Assembly (NCBI GenBank): GCA_016711125.1 | Contig: JADJTQ010000009.1 | Coordinates: forward strand, 284,001 to 348,000 | Length of the DNA stretch: 64,000 bases | Direction: 5' to 3' | Origin: Saprospiraceae bacterium | GTDB taxonomy: Bacteria > Bacteroidota > Bacteroidia > Chitinophagales > Saprospiraceae | In this document: piece after piece, positions 16,470 through 26,760 of the stretch | Position numbering within the stretch: the stretch's first letter is position 1 | Layout: each line of letters starts with the position of its first letter | Program-made: the position numbers and the translations under genes | Notes under the pieces: generated by a model | What the model was told of the DNA's origin: nothing | Database searches by the model: none | Seen by the model: the letters and a program-made list of their open reading frames with translations, nothing else

Positions 16470-18615
16470 TCAGTTAGTCATAAATCTCCAGATGACTTCA
16501 GGGGAATAGTGAAAGGCATTTTTATTGCCAATCTCAATATTGCCCTTCCACTTTTTATCATCATGCGCCACCGAGATCGTCGACCAGGAGTATTCCCCTT
16601 TTTCATAATCAAAAGTAATTCCGTCATCATCGTAAAGTCTGAAGACACCGTCGGCCTGTCCATACTTACGGATTTCCAATTGCATGATTTCACCGACTAC
16701 CGGGGCTTGATTACGACTCTCAATCATCGGAATGATGCCACCGTCCTTCACAGAGAGTGGTATCTGATCCAACCCCGGAGTCACCGTGACCCAGCTGCCT
16801 TCTCCGACAAAGTCACCGGTATAAAAATCATACCATTTGCCTTGCGGTAGTGCTACTCGCCGGCTGGTTTCGCCGGTAAACATCGGAGCCACCAAAATAG
16901 CCTCACCCATCATGTACTGAAATCTTATTTCTTTTGATTCAAATTGATGAGGATTATAACCGTCCGCTGCTGACCTGGCATTCACCAGTTTTCCGTTATA
17001 CAAAAATTCCTCCTCCAATTGCATCGCGCGGAAAGGAGGGATGCCCTCTTGTTGGTATCTGGCGAAAGCCGTGTAGATATAAGGTAACAATTGCATACGC
17101 AGCCGGGCAACCGCTCTTACCTGGACTTCTACTTCCGGAAAGGTCCATGGCTTGGTTCCACTGGCCCAGGCATTGAGCATGGCCATCGGTGAAAAACATA
17201 CTGATTGCATTCTCCGCAGCCATTCTTCGGCAGATTCTGAGGCTCGTACCTCAGGAGTCCATAATACCCCGATAAAGCTGCTATTGATTAAAGCCGTGAT
17301 AAAATCTTTATGACTGTAATAGTCATTATAAATCACATAGGGCATCGAGCTAGCACCGGCATTCGAGCCGCGCACCAGGCCGTAAGTGCGCTGATTTTTC
17401 TCTAAACCAATCTGCCGTCATCTTTTGAACCAACAGACCATAGACTTGTCGCAGCTGTTCTGCGGAAATACCCGATGGAAAAGAGGCTACATCAGGCCAA
17501 AGCCAACTGTCAAACCCGTCTACCTCATCTATTTTGTAACCACTGACTCCCAGGTCAAGATGATATTTATTAAAATGATCTTTAAAAAGCTCTCTGACAG
17601 GCTCCATGGTAAAATCAGGGACGATTCCATTCCATACCGTGTGAGAGCCCGAATAAGGTTTCACTTGATCATAAAGCACTCCTTTGGGCGACACATAAGG
17701 ATTCATCCACAAATTTGCCCGGATTCCTTTGCTGTCAAGTTTTTCTAAAAATCCTTTTGGATCTGGAAAGCGGCCCGCGTCCCATTCGAAGGTGCAAGGA
17801 TAAGACATACTATGCCAACCCGGCTCGACGCCAATAAAATCCAAAGGAAAATCATGGTCCTCAAATTCCTCTACCTCTTTTAAAATATCTTCTGCCGAAT
17901 ATAAAGTCGGCACTCGCTGAGTAAACCCTAAGCCCCATTTTGGTGGCAAAACTCCTCCTCCACAATAAAGATTATATCGCTGCACAACCTCCAGCATCGA
18001 TCGACCTCCAAAAATATAAACATCTACCCCTGCTGCCGGAACCAGAATCTCAACTGCATCGGAATATGGCTGAGCTTGCCAATCTTTGTCCGTATTACGG
18101 TCCTTCAGAATCGGCGGATCATCGGCCTTGACCCGTACAGCCGTGCCTGCATACACCGTGAGGTAATTGGCAGCATCGATTAGCACCCCATAACCCTGCG
18201 AAGAAATATAAAAGGGTACCGGGGCATGGGTGCGACCATTATCTTCTCCTCCATAATGATCTACATGCAGATTTAAAATTCGGCCACGCTGATTATGTGT
18301 TTGAAAATTCAGACCAAGTCCATAAAGCTCCTCGTCTTTTTGAAGAGGAAATCTTAAAAATGTTTTTCCACTGATTATTTCGAAAGAAATCTTTGAGTTA
18401 TCAAGAGGAAATTCGACAAGAGATAGTTTTTCAATAGCTTCTATTTTTGGAATTATTTGCGCTGCAGACAATAGGGTTATTTTCTGATTCTGACCGATAC
18501 TTGATTTCCAAACACCTTTTGTTACCTCATTCCAATTTGGTTGTGCATTCAATGGTAGAGATAGAAAAAATAGAAGTGTAACAAAGGCGATCCCGATTTT
18601 TGAAGATAATCTCAT
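16470..18615 (-). CDS. glycoside hydrolase family 31 (alpha-glucosidase/alpha-xylosidase), frameshifted
   Basis: A secreted GH31 enzyme of about 715 residues, read as two frames: 18615-17350 and 17375-16470. The N-terminus has a signal peptide (MRLSSKIGIAFVTLLFFLS). The galactose-mutarotase-like domain includes YGLGLNFQTHNQRG. The barrel carries GFTQRVPTLYSAEDIL and the nucleophile region GYKIDEVDGFDSW. The second frame continues with VRGSNAGASSMPYVIYNDYY and the C-terminal beta domains ending in VIWRFMTN. The break is in an A5 run (minus strand; bases 17395-17399); one extra A restores WFREKNQRTYGLVRGSNAG. It follows the sulfatase gene with no gap (stop 18616, start 18615), so the two are co-transcribed. 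A sulfated glucan or xyloglucan substrate is plausible. Confidence 0.85.
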
Positions 18616-20070
18616 TTACAAATCGTTTTTTCGAACACTCACTAATTTTTTCATCATTTTCTCTTTATAGGAATTCACCAGGTTATCGTTATCCGGTTCT
18701 TTGGCCAGGTTTTTAAATTGCTTGGGATCTTTTTCTGTGTCGTATAGTTCAATGCCATTTTCTGCATTTTCTCCATATTGAATATAAGCATACCGGTGAT
18801 CTCGGAGTAAAAATCCTTCACGCATAGGGGCAACACTAAAGGCTGTTTCCCTGACTTCAATTGAAGTGTCATCCAGCATCATTGAAATATCTTTTCCCTG
18901 GATGTTTTCTGGAATTTTCAGGCCACATAATTTTGAAATGGTGGGATAAAGATCAAGGAGTTCAACGAGGGAATTGCATACGCCTGGCTTTTTGCCCGGC
19001 ACACTTATGATCAAGGGAACCCCTGATGATTCATCCAGCAGACTCACTTTGGCCCAAAAATCATGTTCGCCCAGGTGATAGCCATGATCACTGGTAAAAA
19101 TAATAATGGTTTTATCCTCCAGACCTGCCGCTTCCAGTGCGTCAAGTACTTTTCCTACCTGGGCATCCATATAGGCAACCGAGGCATAATATCCCCCTAT
19201 CGCTTTCTTCTGTTTGCGGATATCCATTTCCATGTTGACACTGGTCTTATAATTGATGCCGGGTTCAGGAATATCCTCCCAATCACCAGGCAATTTTTGG
19301 GGAAGCTCCAACTTGTCATAAGGCTTGAACGATGGAAAATAATTAGCCGGCGCCACAAAAGGAACATGTGGTCTTACAAATCCGACACCCAGCCAAAACG
19401 CTTCGTCTTTGTGTCTATTGATCAGCTCTATTGCCTTTGCCGCAGTCTTACCATCGGAATGCACCAGGTCGTCTCCATCTGCCTCAACGACCACAAAGGT
19501 ATTTCCTCCCATCGCCGGTTTTGTTCCATCGGGATTACTCTCCAGCGTTTCACCATCTCCCGGTGCCTTCCATTCCAGTCCGGGACTATTGTATCGTTCG
19601 GTCCACGATATGGTATCATCCGCGCCATCGCTTCCTTCCTCAATGCCTCCGGGCACACCCATATGAAATATTTTACTTACCCTGGCTGTGTAGTAACCCT
19701 CATTTTTGAAATGTTGAGGCCAGGTGGGCCGGTCGCCAATCTCCAGCCGGGGGCTGGTATATCCCAAGACACCGGTAGCATGTGGATAATAGCCTGATAA
19801 AAAAGACGCCCTTGATGGACCACAATAGGTGCCTTGACAATATGCCTGGATAAAACGTACTCCCCGGGCAGCCAGGCGGTCAATGTTTGGTGTCTGACAG
19901 ACACTATTTCCATAGCAGGAAAGAGCATTGTAGGTAAGGTCATCGGAGATGATAAAAAGGACATTGAACTTGTCATCATCGGCGGATTTATCATTACATG
20001 AGATGCCTATAAGAGAAAAAAAGAACAGCGCCAGGCAGATCAACTCTCTTTCGACTAAATAACGCAGCAT
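18616..20070 (-). CDS. sulfatase lipoprotein (iduronate-2-sulfatase-like)
   Basis: A type I sulfatase. The start at 20070 is chosen because it gives a lipoprotein signal ending LIGISC (Cys25); the frame extends to 20118. From there the protein is 484 residues. The metal-binding Asp pair is in FIISDDL, and TPNIDRLAARGVRF precedes the formylglycine motif CGPSRASF (Cys83), which needs an anaerobic or FGE-type maturase. Later motifs are RPHVPFVAP, IIIFTSDHGYHLGEHDFWAK (metal site) and SLLDESSGVPLIIS. It removes sulfate esters from a glycan or glycosaminoglycan at the cell surface. It is operonic with the GH31 gene. Confidence 0.92.
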   Translation of the reverse strand: MLRYLVERELICLALFFFSLIGISCNDKSADDDKFNVLFIISDDLTYNALSCYGNSVCQTPNIDRLAARGVRFIQAYCQGTYCGPSRASFLSGYYPHATGVLGYTSPRLEIGDRPTWPQHFKNEGYYTARVSKIFHMGVPGGIEEGSDGADDTISWTERYNSPGLEWKAPGDGETLESNPDGTKPAMGGNTFVVVEADGDDLVHSDGKTAAKAIELINRHKDEAFWLGVGFVRPHVPFVAPANYFPSFKPYDKLELPQKLPGDWEDIPEPGINYKTSVNMEMDIRKQKKAIGGYYASVAYMDAQVGKVLDALEAAGLEDKTIIIFTSDHGYHLGEHDFWAKVSLLDESSGVPLIISVPGKKPGVCNSLVELLDLYPTISKLCGLKIPENIQGKDISMMLDDTSIEVRETAFSVAPMREGFLLRDHRYAYIQYGENAENGIELYDTEKDPKQFKNLAKEPDNDNLVNSYKEKMMKKLVSVRKNDL

Positions 20071-20271
20071 AAGCGACTGGATTTTGATAAAAATAGAAGA
20101 AACGAGACTTGTGGACAAGTTTTTCTTACCTCTGGAACCCGAATAGTTTGTGGTAATTTTCCAATCGGATATCTGATCTGGGACCTCCTATACATTTCAT
20201 GTAGTGGAAGATTACGGATGTTACTCTCGTTGCTTTTCACTCTTTGTGGAATAATCGGAGCTAAAAGTAAA

Positions 20272-20370
20272 TCAATTTGGCTGTATGAGAGTCCATATCA
20301 AGGCATTTAGCCAAATTGAATTATCAATTTGGCTAAAAGTGTAATATTTGTATATTTATAGCCAAATTGA
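20272..20370. promoter_or_regulatory. four-copy inverted-repeat array in front of the ATPase gene
   Basis: The 11-mer AGCCAAATTGA occurs four times in alternating orientation: 20272-20282 (reverse), 20309-20319 (forward), 20324-20334 (reverse) and 20360-20370 (forward). The middle two form a perfect 14-bp inverted repeat, TTTAGCCAAATTGA (20306-20319) and TCAATTTGGCTAAA (20324-20337), around the 4-bp spacer ATTA. The last copy ends 4 bp before the ATPase start at 20375, overlapping the translation-initiation region. This is the form of an operator array, most simply for autoregulation of the downstream gene. Confidence 0.6.
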
Positions 20371-20374
20371 AGAC

Positions 20375-21791
20375 ATGAATCCTTTAATTGGAAGAAAGAA
20401 TGAGATCCAAAGGCTTCGGGCCCACCTTCAATCCCGCAAGTCTGAGTTTATTGTGGTATACGGCAGGCGAAGGGTAGGCAAAACCTTTCTTATCCGAAAA
20501 GCTTTCGAAAATGACTTTTCTTTTCAACTGACCGGGTTGGCAAATGCCTCTATGATGCAGCAACTTAATCAATTTCATACTGCTCTTACAAAATACAACA
20601 CAGATCAAGCCTGGGAGCCAACACCGGCATCTGACTGGTTTACCGCCTTTCAACAACTAATTCACCTCTTGGATCAAACTCCGCAAGGAACTAAGAAAAA
20701 TGTATTTCTGGACGAACTGCCCTGGTTGGATACCCAAAATTCAAAGTTCCTTTCCGCCTTAGAGCATTTCTGGAATAGTTGGGCCAATGGCCGGGAGGAT
20801 ATTATTCTGATCGTTTGTGGGTCGGCTGCTTCCTGGATGCTCAAGCATTTGATCAAAAATAAAGGTGGATTGCATAACCGAATAACAGATCGGATCAAGT
20901 TGGATCCCTTTACCTTATTTGAGACTGAAGAATTCCTAAAAATGAAAAATACCATTTATGACCGGTATCAGATCATACTCTTATTTATGGCTTTCGGTGG
21001 TATTCCTTTTTACCTGGATCTGATAAATCCAGGAAAGAGTGCAACACAAAATATCAATGATTTATGTTTTCTAAAAAATGCACCTTTTAGACTTGAGTAT
21101 GAAAACCTCTTTGCTTCCTTATTTAACAAACATGAGAGACATATTGCTGTTATTGAGGCCCTAGCCAGCAAAGGAAAAGGATTAAACCGAACGGAAGTCA
21201 TTCAATTTTCCAAACTGCCCGATGGTGGAGGTCTAACCCGGATCCTGGACGAATTAGAAGAAAGTAGTTTCATTAGGCGATATAAAGGTTTCGGAAAAAA
21301 GCAAAAAGAAAGTCTTTATCAACTGATAGACAATTATTCACTGTTTTACTTGAGATTTATCAAGAAGGTAGACGAAGACGACGAACATTTTTGGATCAAT
21401 ATGCTGGAAACACCAGCTTTTTATTCCCTGGGCAGGTTATGCTTTTGAAATGGTCTGCTTGCGTCACATATCCCAGATCAAGCACGCTTTAGGAATTAGT
21501 GGAGTGCAGACTTCTATTTCTACCTGGCGGTCGTCAGAGGCGCAAATTGACCTGTTAATTGATCGAAAGGACCAAGTGATTAACATCTGCGAAATGAAAT
21601 TTTCAATCAACCCCTTTATCATTGATAAAAGATATGCCGAAATTTTACGAAATAAATTAGGTAGTTTCAGACAAGTTCCCGGTACAAAAAAGGCTTTGTT
21701 TCTGACCATGATATCCACCTATGGCTTGGCTAACTCGAAATATTCCGGGTTGGTTCAGAATAGCCTGGATATGGATGCTTTATTTGATTAG
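20375..21791 (+). CDS. AAA+ ATPase with DUF234-type C-terminal domain, frameshifted
   Basis: An archaeal-type P-loop ATPase of the family that ends in a DUF234 nuclease-like domain. MNPLIGRKNEIQRL is the typical N-terminus, giving the start at 20375; the frame is open from 20348. Walker A is VVYGRRRVGKTFLIRKAF, Walker B FLDELPWLD, and sensor IILIVCGSAASWM. Then come the GLHNRITDRIKLDPF segment and a winged-helix region (GGGLTRILDELEESSFIRRY). The frame ends at 21446, while the DUF234 part (VCLRHISQIKHALGISGVQT, with a PD-(D/E)XK-like QIDLLID...ICEMKF) runs in another frame to 21791. Removing one C of the run at 21426-21428 restores WAGYAFEMVCL. The cellular role is unknown; such genes are often sporadically distributed and act as toxin- or defence-like modules. 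Confidence 0.8.
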
Positions 21792-21807
21792 GCAATTCAG
21801 ATATTTG

Positions 21808-22095
21808 TTATTTCTCCGGTCGAGGAACAATAATCGTTCGCCTTGACCACTCCTGCCACATTGCTGCCATTTTATTGACCAAGTCGAAGTTTTGCTGAGA
21901 GACATCAAACATTTCGGTTCGGTCTTTTTCCATGTCAAAAAGTTCCCAGTACTCTATGGGTAATTCATCGACTTTATCACACATCAAAGAACGTTTTTTA
22001 CTCGCTTTGGATATTAATTTCCATTTGCCTAAGTAGACGACGCGATTACCTTCATGTTCCCAATAAATTGCTTCACGATCTATAGGTTTAATCAA
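21808..22095 (-). pseudogene. C-terminal remnant of an arylsulfatase
   Basis: Only the C-terminal ~95 residues of a sulfatase remain. DREAIYWEHEGNRVVYLGKW, LPIEYWELFDMEKDRTEMFD, KMAAMWQEWSRRTIIVPRPE and the surrounding layout are the classic end of AtsA-type sulfatases. The catalytic half with the formylglycine motif is absent, and 19 bp upstream lies the stop of madM. The open stretch therefore reflects a deletion or recombination joint between a sulfatase gene and the malonate operon. Not expected to make an enzyme. Confidence 0.8.
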
Positions 22096-22114
22096 AGCCC
22101 ATTTGGATCTAATC

Positions 22115-22858
22115 CTAGATCAGCCATTCAACAATAAAATAAAATATCGATGGGCACAACAAACATCCCAGACCGGTATAAAATGTGGCGGTGATAGCGC
22201 CGTAGGGTACCAACTTAGGATCAGTGGCAGCCAGGCCTGCCGTCACGCCACTTGTGGTTCCAATCAAACCCCCAAATACCACAGCAGAATGAGGGTTGTC
22301 AAGTTGGATATACCGGGCAATCAGGGGAGTGCCGATTGTGGCCACCAGGGTCTTGACCACTCCTGTCGCAATACTAATGGCAATCACATCTGAGGTGGCA
22401 CCTAGTGCTCCACCCGTAATGGGACCCACAATATATGTGCAGGCTCCCGCTCCAATGGTAGTAAGACTTATGGCGTCGGAATAACCCATGATATAAGCTA
22501 TGATCACACCAAGAAAAAAGGAAAATGAAATGCCCACCAACAAAGAAACGCTACCTGCAAGACCGGCTTGCCGGATTTTATTCAGATCGGCCCCCATAGC
22601 GGTGGCGACTACCGAGAAATCTCTTAACATCGCTCCACCCATTAAAGCCATGCCCGCAAATAACGGAATATCAGCTATTCCTTTTTTGTCTCCCAAAAGA
22701 GCCAGTGCCAAACCAGCCATTACTGCAATCGCGACGCCTGGTATTGTATTCCTGGTAAAATGTTTTGAAACAAAAAAAGATATCCACATAATAACTCCGA
22801 CAAAAAGAAAGGCAAATAGTAATCCATTCTTGTCGATAATCTTTTCAAATACTTCCAT
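22115..22858 (-). CDS. madM: malonate transporter subunit MadM
   Basis: A 247-residue membrane protein matching MadM, the larger subunit of the two-component Na+-dependent malonate importer. It has about eight hydrophobic segments rich in Gly and Ala (TIPGVAIAVMAGLALALLG; LFAGMALMGGAMLRDFSVVA; AGSVSLLVGISFSFFLG). The conserved core is ISLTTIGAGACTYIVGPITG followed by GALGATSDVIAISIATG, and AVVFGGLIGTTSGVTAGLAA lies near the end. Its start overlaps the end of madL by 14 bp. The order matB-madL-madM supports malonate uptake and activation. Confidence 0.9.
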   Translation of the reverse strand: MEVFEKIIDKNGLLFAFLFVGVIMWISFFVSKHFTRNTIPGVAIAVMAGLALALLGDKKGIADIPLFAGMALMGGAMLRDFSVVATAMGADLNKIRQAGLAGSVSLLVGISFSFFLGVIIAYIMGYSDAISLTTIGAGACTYIVGPITGGALGATSDVIAISIATGVVKTLVATIGTPLIARYIQLDNPHSAVVFGGLIGTTSGVTAGLAATDPKLVPYGAITATFYTGLGCLLCPSIFYFIVEWLI

Positions 22859-23224
22859 CAGTACTTCTGCTTTTTCTGCCTATTCTTGATATCAGCGGCA
22901 CGAGGAGAAATCCTGTCACCGTAATTACCGCTCCAACGATAATGGCAATAGGACCACCTGATATAGCCGCCCTCACATTTTGAGTTGCTGCCATGGCCAC
23001 AATGATTGGCAGATACATTGAACTCCAGAATAAAATACCCTGAGTGGTTTCTATTTTTAACCACCCTCTGTTCTTTAGGTAAAGATTGATTATCATCAGT
23101 AATAACATGGCAAAGCCTACCCCGCCAATGTCTCCTCCACACCGATCGACTGGCCTAAAAAGCTGCCAAGTAATTTACCTGCTAGAAAGCAAAATGCCAA
23201 TAGAGCTACTCCGTAAATGATCAT
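22845..23224 (-). CDS. madL: malonate transporter subunit MadL, frameshifted
   Basis: The small partner of MadM. The gene starts at 23224 with MIIYGVALLAFCFLAGKLLG, the usual MadL N-terminus; the ATG overlaps the matB stop codon as ATGA. After SFLGQSIGV the frame runs into a stop. The family sequence resumes in the other frame (GGDIGGVGFAMLLLMIINLY, ... MYLPIIVAMAATQNVRAAIS, GGPIAIIVGAVITVTGF) and ends at 22845. One base (a G in GTGGGAGGA, near 23138) appears missing. The intact product would be about 126 residues with four membrane segments. Confidence 0.85.
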
Positions 23225-24702
23225 AATTCCCTAAATAGTTTTTGTAAGTCTTTTTTGGTCACTTTACCCATCACATTGCGAGGTAGGTCTTCCTGTGCTA
23301 AGTATTTTCTTGGTATTTTGTAGTTGGGTAATTTATCTTTCAACCAATTCTGCAGATCAGGCAGTTCTTGATTTTGATCATTTAAGACGATACTGGCAGC
23401 AATTATTTCACCCCATTCTTCATCGGGTATTCCAACTACGCCACAATCCTTGATGGCGGGATGTTTTCGTAATACCTCTTCAATTTCCAGCGCCGATATT
23501 TTATAGCCTCCCGATTTAATGATATCTACAGAATTTCGCCCTAAGATCCGGTAGCTGCCATTCTTCCATATGGCAATATCACCCGATTGAAACCAGCCGT
23601 CAATGAATGCTTCTTCAGTTGCTTTAGATCTGCCCCAATATTCCTTAAATACATTCGGGCCCTTTATTTGAATTTCTCCAGGTGTTCCATCAGGTACTGC
23701 TTCTTGATTTTCATCAACCAATCTTATTTTTACACCGGCCAGAGGTTGGCCAATAAATCCAGGCCTGCGCTCGCCTTGATATGGATTACTGATTGCCATG
23801 CCCATTTCAGTCATACCATAACGTTCCAGTAGCGTATGACCACTGATTTCTTGCCATTTTTCTAAAGTTGAAACCGGCAATGCGGCTGAGCCAGAGACCA
23901 TGAGCCTAAAATCTCTCAAAATATCAGATGTTTGAATTTTAATTTCCTCAGGTAATTCATTCCAATAAGCGATCAGTTTATAATAAATGGTTGGTACCGC
24001 CATGAACAAATTAATCTCTTTTTTTAGAAAAATTTTAAAGATTTCTTCCGGGTCAAATTTGGGTAGAAATTCACAACAGGCACCACTCCAAAGTGCACAT
24101 GACAATATGTTGACAATACCATGCACATGATGCAACGGTAAAATGTTTAAGATGTGATCATCCTGATTCCATTCCCAGGAAGTTACCAGCGATTTTATTT
24201 GAGCTTCAATGTTTTGGTGGGTGGTGACCACTCCCTTAGGCTGACCTGTAGTGCCACTCGTATATAAAATCATCGCCCGTCTGTCCGAATCAATTACAGG
24301 CAAATTTCCATTTTGTGTAGGTATTGCTTCTAAAGAAACTGCCCGAATCGTAAAATCAGAAAAAAGTGGACTGATCAGATCTTTGTATTCTTCAGTGTAA
24401 AAGACGGCTTCGGCAGTGGTATCTTCGACCACATATTTAATGGATGCGTAGGGATGTTTAATGCACAGTGGCACCGCAATGCCACCAGCTCTCCAGATAC
24501 CCCACTGGATAGCAACGTAATCAAAACCGGGGTTTGCGATAAAGGCAATGCGTGCCTCGTTGAGATCACTTCGGCCATTCAAGAGGGTCAAAGCATGTTT
24601 TGCTGAGGCGTCAAGCAATTGCCGGTAGGTGTAGTCTTTATTATCACTTTTTATCGCTAGCCTCTTGTGATAGCCGGAGGCATTTTCGATTAACTGAAGC
24701 AT
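23221..24702 (-). CDS. matB: acyl-CoA synthetase, probable malonyl-CoA synthetase
   Basis: A 493-residue class I adenylate-forming enzyme. The P-loop-like A3 motif is LYTSGTTGQPKG (146-157), followed by HHVHGIVN, LLERYGMTEMGMA (A5), GWFQSGDIAIW (A7), GRNSVDIIKSGGYKISALEI (A8 hinge) and MGKVTKKDL with the catalytic Lys480 (A10). Length and the ERYGMTEMGM block fit the MatB/acyl-CoA synthetase family 3 branch. Coupling to madL (4-bp ATGA overlap) and then madM strongly suggests malonate as substrate: malonate + CoA + ATP to malonyl-CoA. The protein is cytosolic, with no signal peptide. Confidence 0.85.
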   Translation of the reverse strand: MLQLIENASGYHKRLAIKSDNKDYTYRQLLDASAKHALTLLNGRSDLNEARIAFIANPGFDYVAIQWGIWRAGGIAVPLCIKHPYASIKYVVEDTTAEAVFYTEEYKDLISPLFSDFTIRAVSLEAIPTQNGNLPVIDSDRRAMILYTSGTTGQPKGVVTTHQNIEAQIKSLVTSWEWNQDDHILNILPLHHVHGIVNILSCALWSGACCEFLPKFDPEEIFKIFLKKEINLFMAVPTIYYKLIAYWNELPEEIKIQTSDILRDFRLMVSGSAALPVSTLEKWQEISGHTLLERYGMTEMGMAISNPYQGERRPGFIGQPLAGVKIRLVDENQEAVPDGTPGEIQIKGPNVFKEYWGRSKATEEAFIDGWFQSGDIAIWKNGSYRILGRNSVDIIKSGGYKISALEIEEVLRKHPAIKDCGVVGIPDEEWGEIIAASIVLNDQNQELPDLQNWLKDKLPNYKIPRKYLAQEDLPRNVMGKVTKKDLQKLFREL

Positions 24703-24873
24703 CTCCGAAAATAACGACTTTTTAGGAAGTAGTGTTTCTCCCCATCAAGCACATGCTGGTGGTCTTTCGCCAAAAGACATGGAATTCGAGAATTGCAGAT
24801 AGATATCATGAAAATGAAATTCAAACAATTGACGAGAAGTGACTTCTGTTAATAAGTAATGATTCGAATATTT

Positions 24874-26760
24874 TTAGTTCATTACTGGTAATATAATGCG
24901 GCTGCTGTTGAGTGCCTCATGATAAATACGAATCGAAGCATTTTGAAAATCATTTTCGCTAGCTTCATAAATATTCATGAATTTCTGGGGATTGCGATCT
25001 GCTAAAGGAAACCAACTGCTTTGAATCTGGATCATGATACGATGCTCTTTCTGAAAGGTATGGGCAACATCGGGTAGTTCAAACTTCACTTGTTCGATTT
25101 TACCTGGCTCGAATGGAATGGGATTTTCAAAACTCTTTCGGTATTTGCCCTGCATGATCTCACCACGTACCAACATTTGATACGAACCCATTGGATAGGA
25201 AGGCTTACCACTTCGATTGGGATTTTCGCTACCATAATCAAATGTTTCCGGAAAAACATCGATCAACTTGACGACAAAGTCGGCGTCCGTACTTGAAATA
25301 CTGACAAGCAAATCTGCTATCACAGTTCCTCCCAGCGTTAGATCTTCTGTCAGTTCCTCGCTTTCAAAAACCAAAACATCAGGTCTACGGGCGGCGAAGC
25401 GCTGGTCATCATTCATGTATGATGTGGTCCGATTGAAATGAACATCCTCGGTATAAGGGACCGGCTTGGCTGGCTGGCTTATGTATTCAGTAAAATTGCC
25501 GGTTGCAGTAGGCTTTATCCAACCTAGTTTTCCACCAGGTAGTAAATAAATCGGCTTATCCATTTTATTGAGTGGTGGCCATTGGTCAAATTCTCTCCAC
25601 TGGTTATCTCCGGTAAAGAAAATAGTGGCTTCCGGCAAACTGCGCAAAGAACCCTTATCCTTTAAGTAATAATTGAAGAATGGGATTTCAATTTCATTTT
25701 GATACCAAAAGGCAGTATTGCTCCCGAATTCTATGTTGCCTAATTTGCTTCCGTCTCTTGTGGCCCATTGACCATGAGACCACGGACCCATGACGAGTTT
25801 ATTATCATTTTTTGCTTTCTTTTCAATAGCTTCATAAGTGCTCCAGGCACCATAGCAATCCTCAGCATCAAATAATCCACCTACTACCAGAGTGGCGGTG
25901 TTATCCGGAATTTGATCGACAAAGTTCCGTACGTTTCGGGCCTTCCACCAGGTATCGTAATTAGGATGCTGGTACATTTGTTTCCAGAAAGTGATGCTAT
26001 CGTCCATCATCGCTGCCAAGTCAGATAAAGTTGCTGTTTCCAGGAAAAACTCGTAATTATCTGAGGGAGGGTAAGATGAAGCTCTAGAAGACTGATTGCT
26101 AGTTCTTGGACGATGATACCCAAACCGTGAATAAAATGAAAATGCGTCCATCTGGAAAAACGTTCCGTTGTGATGCCAGTCATCTCCGATAAACCAATCC
26201 GTGACCGGGGCTTGTGGGCTCACCGCCTTTAATGCCGGATGTCCACATAATGCAGCCATCGTAGAGTAAAAACCAGGATACGATATGCCCCAAACACCAA
26301 CCCGTCCGTTATTGTTTGGCAGATTTTTAACTAACCAATCAATAGCATCATAGGTGTCACTTGCTTCATCAATATCGGTTATATGCTTCTTACTTGGATT
26401 GAAAGGACGGACGTCCATAAATTCGCCTTCACTCATCCATCGACCGCGGACGTCCTGGCTCACCATGATATAACCCTCATGCATATAATAGCGATGTATG
26501 CTGTTCCAAAACGACCTCCATTTATCCTCTCCATATGGAGCACATGAATAGGGAGTACGAACCATCAAAATCGGATGCTCTTCCGTGGTGTCTTTTGGCA
26601 GGTAAATGGAGGTAAAGAGCCTAACTCCATCGCGCATGGTTATAAAGATTTCTTTCTTCTCATAGTTCTGGACTATCCACAAGGAGTCTTGAGCGTTCTG
26701 AGCAAGAACGAAGCTTAAGCTCAGTATGGTGAAGAGAAAAAAAAGGCCGGTTCTTTTCAT
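24874..26760 (-). CDS. secreted CocE/NonD-family hydrolase (X-Pro dipeptidyl-peptidase S15 fold)
   Basis: A 628-residue exported hydrolase; the start at 26760 gives a clean signal peptide (MKRTGLFFLFTILSLSFVLA). The S15/CocE hydrolase domain shows MRDGVRLFTSIYLP, VSQDVRGRWMSEGEF and the nucleophile elbow GVWGISYPGFYS with Ser160. The acid is probably in VGGLFDAEDCYG and the His in VMGPWSHGQW. The C-terminal jelly-roll domain (LTLGGTVIADLLVSISSTDA) follows. Family members cleave ester or amide bonds, including cocaine esterase and glutaryl-7-ACA acylases. It is downstream of the two propeller-protein genes on the same strand and may belong to their operon. Confidence 0.88.
   Translation of the reverse strand: MKRTGLFFLFTILSLSFVLAQNAQDSLWIVQNYEKKEIFITMRDGVRLFTSIYLPKDTTEEHPILMVRTPYSCAPYGEDKWRSFWNSIHRYYMHEGYIMVSQDVRGRWMSEGEFMDVRPFNPSKKHITDIDEASDTYDAIDWLVKNLPNNNGRVGVWGISYPGFYSTMAALCGHPALKAVSPQAPVTDWFIGDDWHHNGTFFQMDAFSFYSRFGYHRPRTSNQSSRASSYPPSDNYEFFLETATLSDLAAMMDDSITFWKQMYQHPNYDTWWKARNVRNFVDQIPDNTATLVVGGLFDAEDCYGAWSTYEAIEKKAKNDNKLVMGPWSHGQWATRDGSKLGNIEFGSNTAFWYQNEIEIPFFNYYLKDKGSLRSLPEATIFFTGDNQWREFDQWPPLNKMDKPIYLLPGGKLGWIKPTATGNFTEYISQPAKPVPYTEDVHFNRTTSYMNDDQRFAARRPDVLVFESEELTEDLTLGGTVIADLLVSISSTDADFVVKLIDVFPETFDYGSENPNRSGKPSYPMGSYQMLVRGEIMQGKYRKSFENPIPFEPGKIEQVKFELPDVAHTFQKEHRIMIQIQSSWFPLADRNPQKFMNIYEASENDFQNASIRIYHEALNSSRIILPVMN

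Noticed and set aside
17350..17400. Programmed -1 frameshift in GH31
   Set aside because: The run is only A5 with no obvious stimulatory structure, and many other genes have similar defects; an indel error is simpler.
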